Origin: an uncultured Verrucomicrobiota bacterium
GTDB lineage: Bacteria > Verrucomicrobiota > Kiritimatiellia > RFP12 > UBA1067
Reading direction: 5' to 3'
Assembly (NCBI GenBank): GCA_945834475.1
Contig: CAMAHK010000020.1
Location: forward strand, 1-32,359
DNA: 32,359 nt
A program made the position numbers and the translations under genes. Shown piece by piece: positions 23,511-30,935 of this stretch. The notes under the pieces were generated by a model. It ran no database searches. It was not told the DNA's origin and worked only from the letters and a program-made list of their open reading frames with translations. How positions within the stretch are numbered: position 1 is the stretch's first letter; every line of letters begins with the position of its first letter.

Positions 23511-23566
23511 GTCGCTTGTCGGTTGTCGCGTGTCGACGGCCGACTTGCGAGGACCGACTTGCGAAT
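23511..23566. repeat. Heptad tandem repeat in the rplJ-rplL gap
   Basis: Eight consecutive 7-bp units run GTCGCTT, GTCGGTT, GTCGCGT, GTCGACG, GCCGACT, TGCGAGG, ACCGACT, TGCGAAT. It lies in the 126-base gap, which otherwise contains only the ribosome binding site of rplL (AAAAGGA just before 23629). Confidence 0.8.
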
Positions 23567-23628
23567 GACAAAACCAATTTCCCTTGGATGAAACACGTCA
23601 AGGGTTGAACTAAAAAGGAACAAAGAAA

Positions 23629-23994
23629 ATGACGAACGAAGAAATCATTCAGGAACTCTCGGGCAAGACCGTTCTCGAGATCAACGAGCTCGTGAAGGCT
23701 CTCGAAGAGGCGTGGGGCGTTTCCGCCGCTGCTGCCGTCGCCGTTGCGGGTCCGGCCGCTGGTGCCGCCGCCGCTGAGGAGAAGACGGAGTTCGACGTGA
23801 TCCTCAAGTCCGCCGGTGCGAACAAGATCGCGGTCATCAAGGAGATCCGCGCGATCACGGGTCTGGGCCTCAAGGACGCCAAGGACATGGTCGACGGCGC
23901 GCCGAAGAAGGTCAAGGAAGCCATCGCGAAGGACGAGGCCGAGAAGATCGCCGAGCAGCTCAAGAAGGCTGGCGCCGAAGTCGAGGTCAAGTAA
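23629..23994 (+). CDS. rplL: Ribosomal protein L7/L12
   Basis: This 121-residue protein has an N-terminal dimerisation segment, an Ala/Gly-rich hinge (about residues 34-53) and the C-terminal domain with [43 protein letters not shown]-type sequence that recruits translation GTPases. It is the last gene before a strong terminator. rpoB, its usual next neighbour, is not present. Confidence 0.96.
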   Translation: MTNEEIIQELSGKTVLEINELVKALEEAWGVSAAAAVAVAGPAAGAAAAEEKTEFDVILKSAGANKIAVIKEIRAITGLGLKDAKDMVDGAPKKVKEAIAKDEAEKIAEQLKKAGAEVEVK

Positions 23995-24012
23995 TCTCAG
24001 CTTCAGCAAGCA

Positions 24013-24050
24013 AAAGAAGAACCCGTGGCCTTCGCCACGGGTTCTTCTTT
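24013..24050. terminator. Strong, probably bidirectional intrinsic terminator after rplL
   Basis: A perfect 17-bp stem (24013-24029 with 24034-24050) closes a CTTC loop. It is flanked by an A-run on one side and T-rich bases on the other, and ends the tuf-to-rplL transcript. Confidence 0.92.
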
Positions 24051-24100
24051 CTGTTGGCGAGATCGACGAAGCTCGCCGCATAAATCTCCCCGGTAGAGTA

Positions 24101-24130
24101 TTGACAGGAATCGCCGAATTTTGATATACT
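24101..24130 (+). promoter_or_regulatory. Promoter of the rplY-rpsF-ssb-rpsR-rplI operon
   Basis: A consensus TTGACA (24101-24106) and TATACT (24125-24130) are 18 bases apart, with TG one base before the -10. It is the best -35 in the window. Transcription from about 24137 gives a leader of about 70 bases before the rplY ATG at 24206. Confidence 0.85.
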
Positions 24131-24205
24131 TCTTCCCGTTTTGGCCGTGAGAGTGTAGCGCGGGTGCGTGAGAGTATCGCGGAAAATTACCAGAAAAGGC
24201 ACATA

Positions 24206-24847
24206 ATGGATCAGATCAAGCTCATGGCGGAAGTGCGTACCGAGCAGGGTACTGGCGCTGTCCGTCGTCTGCGCCGCGCGGGGATGATCCCCGGCTCGGT
24301 GATGAAGATGAAGAAGGGTGGCACGGACCTCATCAAGCTCCCGGCCCACGCCTTCATGATGGCGATGCGTGGCCGCACCGGCAAGCAGGTGCTCGTCTCG
24401 CTCGATATTAACGGTACCCAGGTCCCGGCGCTTCTGCGTGAGATGCAGAACGACGTCCTTAAGGGTACGCCCATTCACGTGGATTTCAGCGAGGTCTCGC
24501 TGTCCGAACAGGTCCGCATCACGGTGCCGCTGTATCTCGTCGGCGAGCCGGTCGGTGTGAAGATCGGCGGCGGCATTCTCGCTCAGGCGCTCCGCACGGT
24601 CGACATCGACGTCCTCCCGGGCAACATCCCCGAGAAGATCGAGATCGACGTCTCGACGCTCAACGTTGACCAGACGATCTTCGTCCGCGACATCAAGCTC
24701 GGCGAAGGTGCGACGATGGTGACGCGCGGCGAGGTTCCGGTGGCGGTCGTCAAGGCCCCGGATGATGCTCCTGCGGCGGCTGGCGGCGAAGCCAACCCCG
24801 AGGTGATCAAGAAGGGCAAGGAAGAGGCTAAGAAGGAGGCCAAGTAA
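24206..24847 (+). CDS. rplY: Ribosomal protein L25, long Ctc form
   Basis: This 213-residue protein has an N-terminal L25 5S rRNA-binding domain (LMAEVRTEQGTGAVRRLRRAGMIPG, about 6-30) and a C-terminal TL5/Ctc beta domain (VPLYLVGEPVGVKIGGGIL near 111-129, and LPGNIPEKIEIDVSTLNV). The tail is Lys/Glu-rich. I chose ATG 24206, which has AAAAGG upstream and fits the family; a GTG at 24164 would add 14 unrelated residues. Its stop overlaps the rpsF ATG (TAATG). Confidence 0.92.
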   Translation: MDQIKLMAEVRTEQGTGAVRRLRRAGMIPGSVMKMKKGGTDLIKLPAHAFMMAMRGRTGKQVLVSLDINGTQVPALLREMQNDVLKGTPIHVDFSEVSLSEQVRITVPLYLVGEPVGVKIGGGILAQALRTVDIDVLPGNIPEKIEIDVSTLNVDQTIFVRDIKLGEGATMVTRGEVPVAVVKAPDDAPAAAGGEANPEVIKKGKEEAKKEAK

Positions 24848-25245
24848 TGAAGACGTATGATGCTCTTTACATTTTCGTCGGTATCGCGAAGGACGACGTC
24901 CTCGACGCGAACCTCGAGAAGGCCCTCGCGGAAGTGACGCGTCTCGGCGGCAACGTCGTCGCGAAGGAGACGCTTGGCCGTCGTCCGTTTGCGCGTCCGA
25001 TGAAGAAGCGCGAGAACGGCGTGTACGTCAAGGTGCGCTTCGAGCTCGATCCGCTCAAGGTCGACGAGCTCGTCAACCGCTACCACCTCGTTGAAGAGGT
25101 CTTCCGCGTGCAGATTCTCGCCGTCGACGCCCGTCGTGAGGCGAAGATCGCCTCCGAGCGTCAGGCCCGTGCCGAGCGCATCGCGAAGAAGGAGGCCGCT
25201 CAGGCCGCCGCGCTCGCCGCCAAGACCGAGACCGTCGAGGCCTAA
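24847..25245 (+). CDS. rpsF: Ribosomal protein S6
   Basis: This 132-residue protein has the S6 core (TYDALYIF at the N-terminus, RPFARPMKKRENGVYVKVRFELDP near residues 46-68, VNRYHLVEEVFRVQIL near 76-91) and a charged, Ala/Glu-rich C-terminal extension of about 35 residues. It pairs with S18 in the 30S platform. rpsF-ssb-rpsR-rplI is a widely conserved cluster. Confidence 0.95.
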   Translation: MKTYDALYIFVGIAKDDVLDANLEKALAEVTRLGGNVVAKETLGRRPFARPMKKRENGVYVKVRFELDPLKVDELVNRYHLVEEVFRVQILAVDARREAKIASERQARAERIAKKEAAQAAALAAKTETVEA

Positions 25246-25264
25246 GTGATTCGGAGGTGCCAAG

Positions 25265-25678
25265 ATGGCGTCTTTCAATAAAGTGATCCTGATGGGCAAC
25301 CTCACGCGCGACCCGGACATCCGCGCGACGGGGGCGAGCGGCATGAAGGTCGCGCGTCTCGGTTTGGCGGTCAACGAGCGCCGGAGGGATCGTAATGGCC
25401 AGGTGCAGGACTTTCCCGTGTTCGTCGACGTCGACGCGTGGGACAAGCTTGCCGAGCTTTGCGGTCAGTACCTGTCGAAGGGCTCGCCGATTCTCGTCGA
25501 GGGCCGTCTTCAGATGGACAGCTGGGAGAAGGACGGCGTGAAGCACCAGAAGCTCAAAGTGCGTGCTGCGACCATCAAGTTCCTGATGAAGGGCGAGCGT
25601 CCCCAGGGCACCTCGCCGCGTCAGCAGGAGCCGATGAACGCATCGTACGAGGGCGAAGAATCCGATATCCCGTTCTAA
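25265..25678 (+). CDS. ssb: Single-stranded DNA-binding protein
   Basis: This 137-residue protein has the OB fold (FNKVILMGNLTRDPDIR at 4-20, DFPVFVDVDAWDKLAE near 49-64, GSPILVEGRLQMDSW near 73-87) and the acidic C-terminal tip ESDIPF, which recruits replication and repair partners. The linker is shorter than in E. coli. GGAGGTG precedes the start. Confidence 0.95.
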   Translation: MASFNKVILMGNLTRDPDIRATGASGMKVARLGLAVNERRRDRNGQVQDFPVFVDVDAWDKLAELCGQYLSKGSPILVEGRLQMDSWEKDGVKHQKLKVRAATIKFLMKGERPQGTSPRQQEPMNASYEGEESDIPF

Positions 25679-25705
25679 ACCAAATCTTAAAAAGGAAAAC
25701 CTAAA

Positions 25706-25936
25706 ATGGCTTTCAAGAAATCCAACAGCTCGGCCGGCGAGGAATTCGCCGCGCGTAAGCGTCCGCCGCTCGGCAAGGCCGATCAGATCGACGTGAACGA
25801 CATCGAGACGCTGAAGTACTACATCACCGACTACGGCAAGATCCTTCCCGCGCGCATCACGGGCGTCACGTCCGCGCAGCAGCGCCAGATCCGCCAGGGC
25901 GTCAAGCGCGCCCGCAACATGGGCCTCATGGCCTAA
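25706..25936 (+). CDS. rpsR: Ribosomal protein S18
   Basis: This 76-residue protein has the S18 pattern IDVNDIETLKYYITDYGKILPARITGVTSAQQRQIRQGVKRARNMGL-type from about residue 29. The zinc-binding cysteines of some S18 forms are absent. It has AAAAGGAAAA just upstream and lies in the conserved rpsF-ssb-rpsR-rplI order. Confidence 0.95.
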   Translation: MAFKKSNSSAGEEFAARKRPPLGKADQIDVNDIETLKYYITDYGKILPARITGVTSAQQRQIRQGVKRARNMGLMA

Positions 25937-25953
25937 GCGAAAGGAGCACGACA

Positions 25954-26427
25954 ATGGCACATATCGAAGTCATGCTCATGGACAATGTGAAGAAGCTCGG
26001 CAAGTCCGGCGAGATCGTCAAGGTCGCCCCCGGCTATGCCCGCAACTACCTCTTCACGAAGGGTCTCGCCGCCGTCGCGACGGAAGCCGCGAAGCGCCGC
26101 CTGAAAAAGCTCGAGGCCGAGCGCGCCGCGCGTGCCGCCGAAGAGAAGAAGGCCGCCCTTGAAGTCGCCAAGAAGCTCGAGAAGCTCGAGATCACGGTTT
26201 CGGCCGCGACGACCGACGGCAAGAAGCTCTACGGCTCCGTCTCCGTGACGGACATCCTCGCCGCGATCGAAGCGAACCGCGGCATCAAGATCGAGCGCCG
26301 CCAGCTCGACCTCGAGGAAGCCCTCAAGGAAGTTGGCGTGTACGAGCCCTCGATCGACTTTGGCCACGGCGTTGTCGTGAAGTTCAAGATCACGATCCTC
26401 GACGAGGCCGCTCCGGCCGCCGAGTAA
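25954..26427 (+). CDS. rplI: Ribosomal protein L9
   Basis: This 157-residue protein has the N-terminal L9 signature (IEVMLMDNVKKLGKSGEIVKVAPGYARNYLF-type, residues 4-34), a long Ala/Lys/Glu central helix and the C-terminal domain with KLYGSVSVTDI near residue 90. It binds 23S domain V and limits frameshifting. AAAGGAG precedes it. It is the last gene before the next terminator. Confidence 0.95.
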   Translation: MAHIEVMLMDNVKKLGKSGEIVKVAPGYARNYLFTKGLAAVATEAAKRRLKKLEAERAARAAEEKKAALEVAKKLEKLEITVSAATTDGKKLYGSVSVTDILAAIEANRGIKIERRQLDLEEALKEVGVYEPSIDFGHGVVVKFKITILDEAAPAAE

Positions 26428-26449
26428 GCGTTGGAATCAACGTGACACG

Positions 26450-26482
26450 AAAACGCCCCGCGGAAACCGCGGGGCGTTTTTT
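26450..26482 (+). terminator. Intrinsic terminator after rplI
   Basis: The stem AAAACGCCCCGCGG (26450-26463) pairs perfectly with 26467-26480 around an AAA loop, and the T-run extends to 26482. The -10 of the next gene starts three bases later, so terminator and promoter are packed end to end. Confidence 0.93.
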
Positions 26483-26490
26483 GTTATAAT
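26482..26490 (+). promoter_or_regulatory. Promoter of the U32 family gene, close to the start codon
   Basis: TGTTATAAT, with the hexamer at 26485-26490, abuts the terminator T-run. The ATG at 26499 starts nine bases after the hexamer ends, exactly as at manC, and no Shine-Dalgarno sequence is present. No recognisable -35 exists because that position falls inside the terminator stem. A leaderless transcript is predicted. Confidence 0.7.
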
Positions 26491-26498
26491 ACATAACT

Positions 26499-27770
26499 AT
26501 GAGACGACCTGAAATTCTGGCCCCGGCGGGGGATTTTACGTGTCTGCAGGCGGCGATCGACGCCGGGGCGGATGCGGTCTATTTTGGATTGGGCACGTTC
26601 AACATGCGGGCGCGGAGCGGCGTCAACTTCAAGGTCGAGGATTTGCCCGAGATTGCGCGGCGGTGTGGCGCACGGGTCAAGCGCTATCTGACGCTCAATG
26701 CGATCATGTTCGAAGGGGAAGTCGCGGCGGTTGAGGAGACGATCAAGGCGGCGGTGCCGTATGTGGACGCGTTCATCGTTTCGGACTGGGGCGTCATCTC
26801 GCTTGTGAAAAAACATGGCGGTGTCGTGCATGTCTCGACGCAGATGTCGACCTCGAATTCGCTGGCGGTCAAGTTCCTGGCGGAACAGGGTGTCGAGCGG
26901 GTTGTGTTGGCGCGCGAGTGTTCGCTCGCCGAGGTTTCCAGGATTCATTCGGTCATTCGACAATTCGGTCATTCGCAAATTGCGCCTCCGGAGCTCGAGT
27001 GTTTCGTGCACGGGGCGCAGTGCGTCGCGCAGTCGGGACGGTGCTTCATGAGCCATTCCATTTTCGGGAAGTCGGCGTGCCGCGGCGAATGCACGCAGCC
27101 GTGCCGGCGGCGGTTTCTCGTGAAGGCGGTCGACATGTATGAGAACGATCAGGGTGCGCCGGTCCACGAGGGCAAGACCGAGTTCCTCGTCGAGCCGCAC
27201 ACCGTCCTCTCGACGAAAGATCTCTGTTCGCTCGGTTTTGTGGACAAACTCATTGATGCGGGCATCGCGAGCTTTAAGATCGAAGGACGCGCCCGCAACG
27301 CCGAGTACGTGAAGACGACGGTCGAATGCTATCGGCGTGCGGTCGACGCGGTGATGAACGGCACGTACACGCCCGCGCTCGTCGCGGAGCTGACGACCGA
27401 GGTGAAGAAGGTCTTCCACCGCGAATTCTCGGACGGCATGTACTTCGGGCGTCCCGGCGTCGACCAGTTCACCGACACGGAAGACTCGCTCTCGACGACG
27501 GTGAAGCGTCACATCGGCATCGTAATCGACTACTATCTCAAGGCGCAGATCGCGCAGGTGAAGATCCAGGACCACGCCATCGCGGTCGGCGACACAGTGC
27601 AGATCCACGGCCCGACGACCGGCGTGCAGGAGACCGTCATCACCGAGTTGCACCGCGACGAAGAGCGGCCGACGCGCGCCGAGAAAGGGACGTGGGTGAC
27701 CTTCAAGGCCCCGCGCTGCCGCGTCGGGGACAAGGTGTTCTTCATCGAACGGCGGAATCCCGGCGTCTGA
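26499..27770 (+). CDS. Peptidase U32 family protein, TrhP-like tRNA hydroxylation enzyme
   Basis: This 423-residue protein starts RRPEILAPAGDFTCLQAAIDAGADAVYFG in type, the U32 N-terminal pattern. It has the family's cysteine motif ECFVHGAQCVAQSGRCFMSH (C168, C175 and C182 region) followed by C-rich CRGECTQPCRR. U32 members such as TrhP (YegQ) and RlhA are now known to hydroxylate tRNA or rRNA using prephenate, not to be peptidases. Domain order and length fit TrhP best, which would act on U34 of tRNA; this is inferred. Residues about 149-162 come from an 8-bp tandem repeat and look inserted. The start has no ribosome binding site. Confidence 0.8.
   Translation: MRRPEILAPAGDFTCLQAAIDAGADAVYFGLGTFNMRARSGVNFKVEDLPEIARRCGARVKRYLTLNAIMFEGEVAAVEETIKAAVPYVDAFIVSDWGVISLVKKHGGVVHVSTQMSTSNSLAVKFLAEQGVERVVLARECSLAEVSRIHSVIRQFGHSQIAPPELECFVHGAQCVAQSGRCFMSHSIFGKSACRGECTQPCRRRFLVKAVDMYENDQGAPVHEGKTEFLVEPHTVLSTKDLCSLGFVDKLIDAGIASFKIEGRARNAEYVKTTVECYRRAVDAVMNGTYTPALVAELTTEVKKVFHREFSDGMYFGRPGVDQFTDTEDSLSTTVKRHIGIVIDYYLKAQIAQVKIQDHAIAVGDTVQIHGPTTGVQETVITELHRDEERPTRAEKGTWVTFKAPRCRVGDKVFFIERRNPGV
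26947..26986. repeat. In-frame octad repeat within the U32 gene
   Basis: Five 8-bp units start ATTCGGTC, ATTCGACA, ATTCGGTC, ATTCGCAA, ATTGCGCC. They encode a short insertion (IRQFGHSQIAP) just before the cysteine motif. The unit length is eight here, unlike the seven of the other tracts. Confidence 0.7.
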
Positions 27771-27834
27771 CGGGTTTGATTGAGTAATGCGATTGAAGAA
27801 GTAGAATTTGATATATCCATTCCTCTTTGAAGTT

Positions 27835-27843
27835 TGCTATAAT
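27835..27843 (+). promoter_or_regulatory. Promoter of the sugar-oxidation cluster
   Basis: TGCTATAAT, with TATAAT at 27838-27843. The leader to the ATG at 27873 is about 23 bases and contains AGGAG (27863-27867), so this transcript is conventional, unlike manC. A weaker TGATATAT lies at 27810-27817. The gap 27771-27834 shows nothing else. Confidence 0.7.
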
Positions 27844-27872
27844 TTGAGTCAAGAGTTTAAATAGGAGAAGAC

Positions 27873-29348
27873 ATGAAAGATAATCTATCTCGGCGTTCGT
27901 TCCTCGCCTCGGCCCTGGCGGCCGGTTCCGCCCCGTTCCTGTTGAGTGGCTGCGCCGCGTCGTTTCTCGCGTGCCGCAAGATCAACATCGGCGTCATCGG
28001 CTACGGGCGCATCGCGCATACGATGGACGTTCCGGGTGTGCAGCAGTTCACGAACCGTTGCGTGGTGACGGCGGTCGCTGACTTCGACACGGTGCGTGCC
28101 GCGTACGGCAAGAAGGTCATCGAGGAGCGCTACCTCAAGCAGGGCATCGTGCAGGAGGTGAAGGCGTATCAGGACTATCATGAGATTCTGAACGACAAGT
28201 CGATCGACGCGGTGCTCCTCTGCATTCCGGACCACCAGCATGCGATCGTCGCGACGGAGGCGGTCCTGGCGGGCAAGCACATCTACCTGCAGAAGCCGTT
28301 CGCGCAGACGATTCAGGAAGGGCGCGTGGTCGCGAACCTCGCGACGGAGAAGGGCATCGTCCTCCAGGTCGGCGCGTGGCAGCGCTCGCGTCCGCAGTTC
28401 CGCAAGGTCGTGCAACTCGTCCGCAACGGCCGCCTCGGCAAGATCGCGCGCGTCGAAGTCGGCATCGGCTGCGACAAGGCGGGCGGGGACCGCACGCCGC
28501 AGGACGTGCCGAAGACGTTCGACTACGACGCCTGGCTCGGGCCGACGGATCCGACCGCGCCGTACAACTGGACGCGTTGCCACAATCAGGACCTGGCCAG
28601 GATCGGCGACCGACCGGGCTGGATCCAGCTCGCGCCGTACGGCTGGGGCATGATCACGAACTGGGGCGCGCATCACCTCGATATCACGGCGTGGGGCCTC
28701 AACGCCGATCCGACGTCCGTGAGCGGCACGTGCGAGTGGATGGATCTCTCGGGCAACAAGCTCTGGAACGTCCACACGACGTACGACCTCCACTACGCCT
28801 GTGCGGGTGCGGACGTGCACGTCAACAACAAGTTCCAGATGGGCGTCAAGTTCATCGGTGAAAACGGCGACTGGCTCTGGTGCACGCGTGGTGCGGTGAA
28901 GGTGACGCCGAGCGATCCCGAGCCGAAGGTCGCGCCGGGCCAGCTCGGTCCGATCGCGGCGTCGAAGCCCGAGCTTCTCGCGGACCTCCGCAAGGAGGAG
29001 ATCGTCGACGACGCGCTGGCCCATGGCGGCGAGAAGTTCCTGACGACGAACGATCACTTCGAGAACTGGCTCGAGGCGATTGCACGCGAGGATCCGCAGT
29101 ACACGGTCTGCGACGCGGAAGGCGCGCACAAGTCGACGGCGTTCTGCTCGCTCGGCCGGATGTGCATGGAGCTTGGCCGCGGCAAGGCCGAAGGCGCGTC
29201 GCTCGCCTGGGACGCGAAGGCCGAGGTCTCGGGCAACGCCGAGGCGGACAAGATGCTCGCGCCGTTCGCGCGCGGCAAGTACGATCTCAAGCCGATCCTC
29301 ACGGCGGCCGGTTACAACTACGAAAAAACAATCAAGCCCCTCGCATGA
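27873..29348 (+). CDS. Gfo/Idh/MocA family oxidoreductase, exported lipoprotein (first)
   Basis: This 491-residue enzyme has a twin-arginine signal (SRRSFLASALAAG) ending in a lipobox LLSGC (C27), so it is exported folded and anchored. The NAD-binding Rossmann motif GVIGYGRIAH lies near residues 40-49 and the catalytic lysine in LQKPF (near 138), a variant of the usual EKP. NWGAHHLDITAWGL near 264 is the conserved C-terminal motif. Members oxidise sugars, commonly at C3, with tightly bound NAD. The next gene begins in its stop codon (ATGA). Together with the following two genes it looks like a 3-keto-sugar pathway; the actual sugar is unknown. Confidence 0.85.
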   Translation: MKDNLSRRSFLASALAAGSAPFLLSGCAASFLACRKINIGVIGYGRIAHTMDVPGVQQFTNRCVVTAVADFDTVRAAYGKKVIEERYLKQGIVQEVKAYQDYHEILNDKSIDAVLLCIPDHQHAIVATEAVLAGKHIYLQKPFAQTIQEGRVVANLATEKGIVLQVGAWQRSRPQFRKVVQLVRNGRLGKIARVEVGIGCDKAGGDRTPQDVPKTFDYDAWLGPTDPTAPYNWTRCHNQDLARIGDRPGWIQLAPYGWGMITNWGAHHLDITAWGLNADPTSVSGTCEWMDLSGNKLWNVHTTYDLHYACAGADVHVNNKFQMGVKFIGENGDWLWCTRGAVKVTPSDPEPKVAPGQLGPIAASKPELLADLRKEEIVDDALAHGGEKFLTTNDHFENWLEAIAREDPQYTVCDAEGAHKSTAFCSLGRMCMELGRGKAEGASLAWDAKAEVSGNAEADKMLAPFARGKYDLKPILTAAGYNYEKTIKPLA

Positions 29349-30934
29349 AAAAGACAACGTTCGCTTTCGCGGCCCTGACCGCGCTTCCCCTGCTGGCCGA
29401 GGTTCCGTTCAACCTGGGCATCGCCGGCTACACGTTCAACAAGAAGACGCTCGACGAGACGCTTGCGATCATGGAGAAGGTCGACGCGCACTACCTGTGC
29501 GTGAAGGACTTCCATCTCAAGTACGACGCGAGCGACGCCGAGATCGCGGCGTTCAAGGCGAAGTGCGCGAAGGCGGGCGTCGTCCCGTACGCGCTCGGTC
29601 CCCTGTACACGAAGTCGAACGACAAGGTTCGCGCGTACTTCGAGTTCGCGAAGCGCTTCGGCGCGAAGGTGGTCGTGGGCGTGCCTTACGATCCGACGGA
29701 CGAGAAGGACTCCTGGGGCAAGCGCGTCGGCTCGCGAAAGCAGCTCGAGTACATCGACACGCTCGTCAAGGAATTCGACATCCGCTACGCGATCCACAAT
29801 CACGGTCCCGCCTCGCCGAACATGTATCCCGACGTCGCGTACGGCTGGAACCTCGTGAAGGATCTCGACGCGCGCATCGGCTTCTGCCTTGACGTCGGCT
29901 GGGAGCACGGCTGCGGCAACGATCCCGTCGAGACGATCAAGGCCCACGGCGACCGCATCTACGACATCCATCTCAAGAACTTCGAGATCGGCAAGCCCGA
30001 CGGCGCGACGACGCCGCTCCCGCGCGGCAAGATCGACTACGTGAAGGTCTTCACGGCCCTCGCCGAAGTCGGCTACACGGGCGTCTGCTCGCTCGAGTAC
30101 GAGAAGGACTTCACCGACAACATCGTTCCGATCGCCGAGTCGATTGGCTATGCGCGCGGTGTGATGGACGCGGTGAAGGTGCCGCCGAAGATGATGCCCG
30201 CGCCGGCAGGGGCGAACACGCTCACCGCCGAGGAGAAGGCCGAGGGCTGGACGCTCCTCTGGGACGGTGTGACGTCGGCCGGTTGGGTCAGCGCGAAGGA
30301 CACGACCGCCTTCCCCGCGAAGGGCTGGGTGATGAAGGACGGCACGCTCACGATGCGTCCGGTGAAGGGCATCTCGCCCGACCGCCAGTGGTTCCCGTTG
30401 CCGCCCGAAGACCAGAAGCTCGGTGGCGGCGGCGACATCGTGACGGAGAAGAAATTCAAGGACTTCACGTTCAAGTTCGACTTCCGCCTCACCCGCGCGG
30501 CGAACTCGGGCGTCAAGTACTTCTTTGACGAAGCGCAGAACGCCGGTTCGTGCGAGGAGTACCAGATTCTCGAGAACGTGCATCCCGATTCGGACAAGGG
30601 CGTGAACGGCAACCGCAAGTCGGCCTCGCTTTACGACATCATTCCGGCGAACGCCGACAAGATCCTCAAGGGCATCGGCCAGTGGAACACGGGCTTGATC
30701 GTCGCGAAGGGTGCGCACGTCGAGCACTGGCTCAACGGCGTGAAGGTGCTCGAATACGAGCGCGGCAGCGAGGCGTTCCGCGCGATGGTCGCGAAGTCGA
30801 AGTACGCGACGTGGGGCAAGACGGCCGACGGACAGCCGCAGCCGTGGGGCGAAGTGGCCGAAGGTCGCATCCTCCTCCAGGACCACAGCGACTCGACGGT
30901 CTCGTTCTGCAACCTGAAGGTGAAAGAGCTGTAA
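29345..30934 (+). CDS. Sugar isomerase-like TIM barrel fused to DUF1080, secreted
   Basis: This 529-residue protein starts at ATG 29345; much longer in-frame upstream reading overlaps the previous gene and is not real. A signal peptide (about 1-18) precedes an AP endonuclease 2/xylose isomerase-like TIM barrel (20-280) with likely metal ligands in YAIHNHG, FCLDVGWEHG, YDIHLKNFE and SLEYEKD. From about 300 to 529 is a DUF1080 (3-keto-disaccharide hydrolase) beta-sandwich (AEGWTLLWDG, AANSGVKYFF, SASLYDIIPA, VEHWLNGVKVLEYE). DUF1080 enzymes cleave 3-keto-glycosides made by Gfo/Idh/MocA oxidases. The barrel may epimerise or eliminate the product. The fusion channels two steps in one protein. Confidence 0.85.
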   Translation: MKKTTFAFAALTALPLLAEVPFNLGIAGYTFNKKTLDETLAIMEKVDAHYLCVKDFHLKYDASDAEIAAFKAKCAKAGVVPYALGPLYTKSNDKVRAYFEFAKRFGAKVVVGVPYDPTDEKDSWGKRVGSRKQLEYIDTLVKEFDIRYAIHNHGPASPNMYPDVAYGWNLVKDLDARIGFCLDVGWEHGCGNDPVETIKAHGDRIYDIHLKNFEIGKPDGATTPLPRGKIDYVKVFTALAEVGYTGVCSLEYEKDFTDNIVPIAESIGYARGVMDAVKVPPKMMPAPAGANTLTAEEKAEGWTLLWDGVTSAGWVSAKDTTAFPAKGWVMKDGTLTMRPVKGISPDRQWFPLPPEDQKLGGGGDIVTEKKFKDFTFKFDFRLTRAANSGVKYFFDEAQNAGSCEEYQILENVHPDSDKGVNGNRKSASLYDIIPANADKILKGIGQWNTGLIVAKGAHVEHWLNGVKVLEYERGSEAFRAMVAKSKYATWGKTADGQPQPWGEVAEGRILLQDHSDSTVSFCNLKVKEL

Positions 30935-30935
30935 G

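Noticed and set aside
24164-24205. GTG start for rplY
   Set aside because: It adds 14 residues not found in L25; the ATG at 24206 has a better ribosome binding site.
28880-29344. 155-residue N-terminal extension of the TIM-barrel/DUF1080 protein
   Set aside because: It overlaps the preceding oxidoreductase in another frame and is Arg/Gly-rich; a signal peptide begins at ATG 29345.
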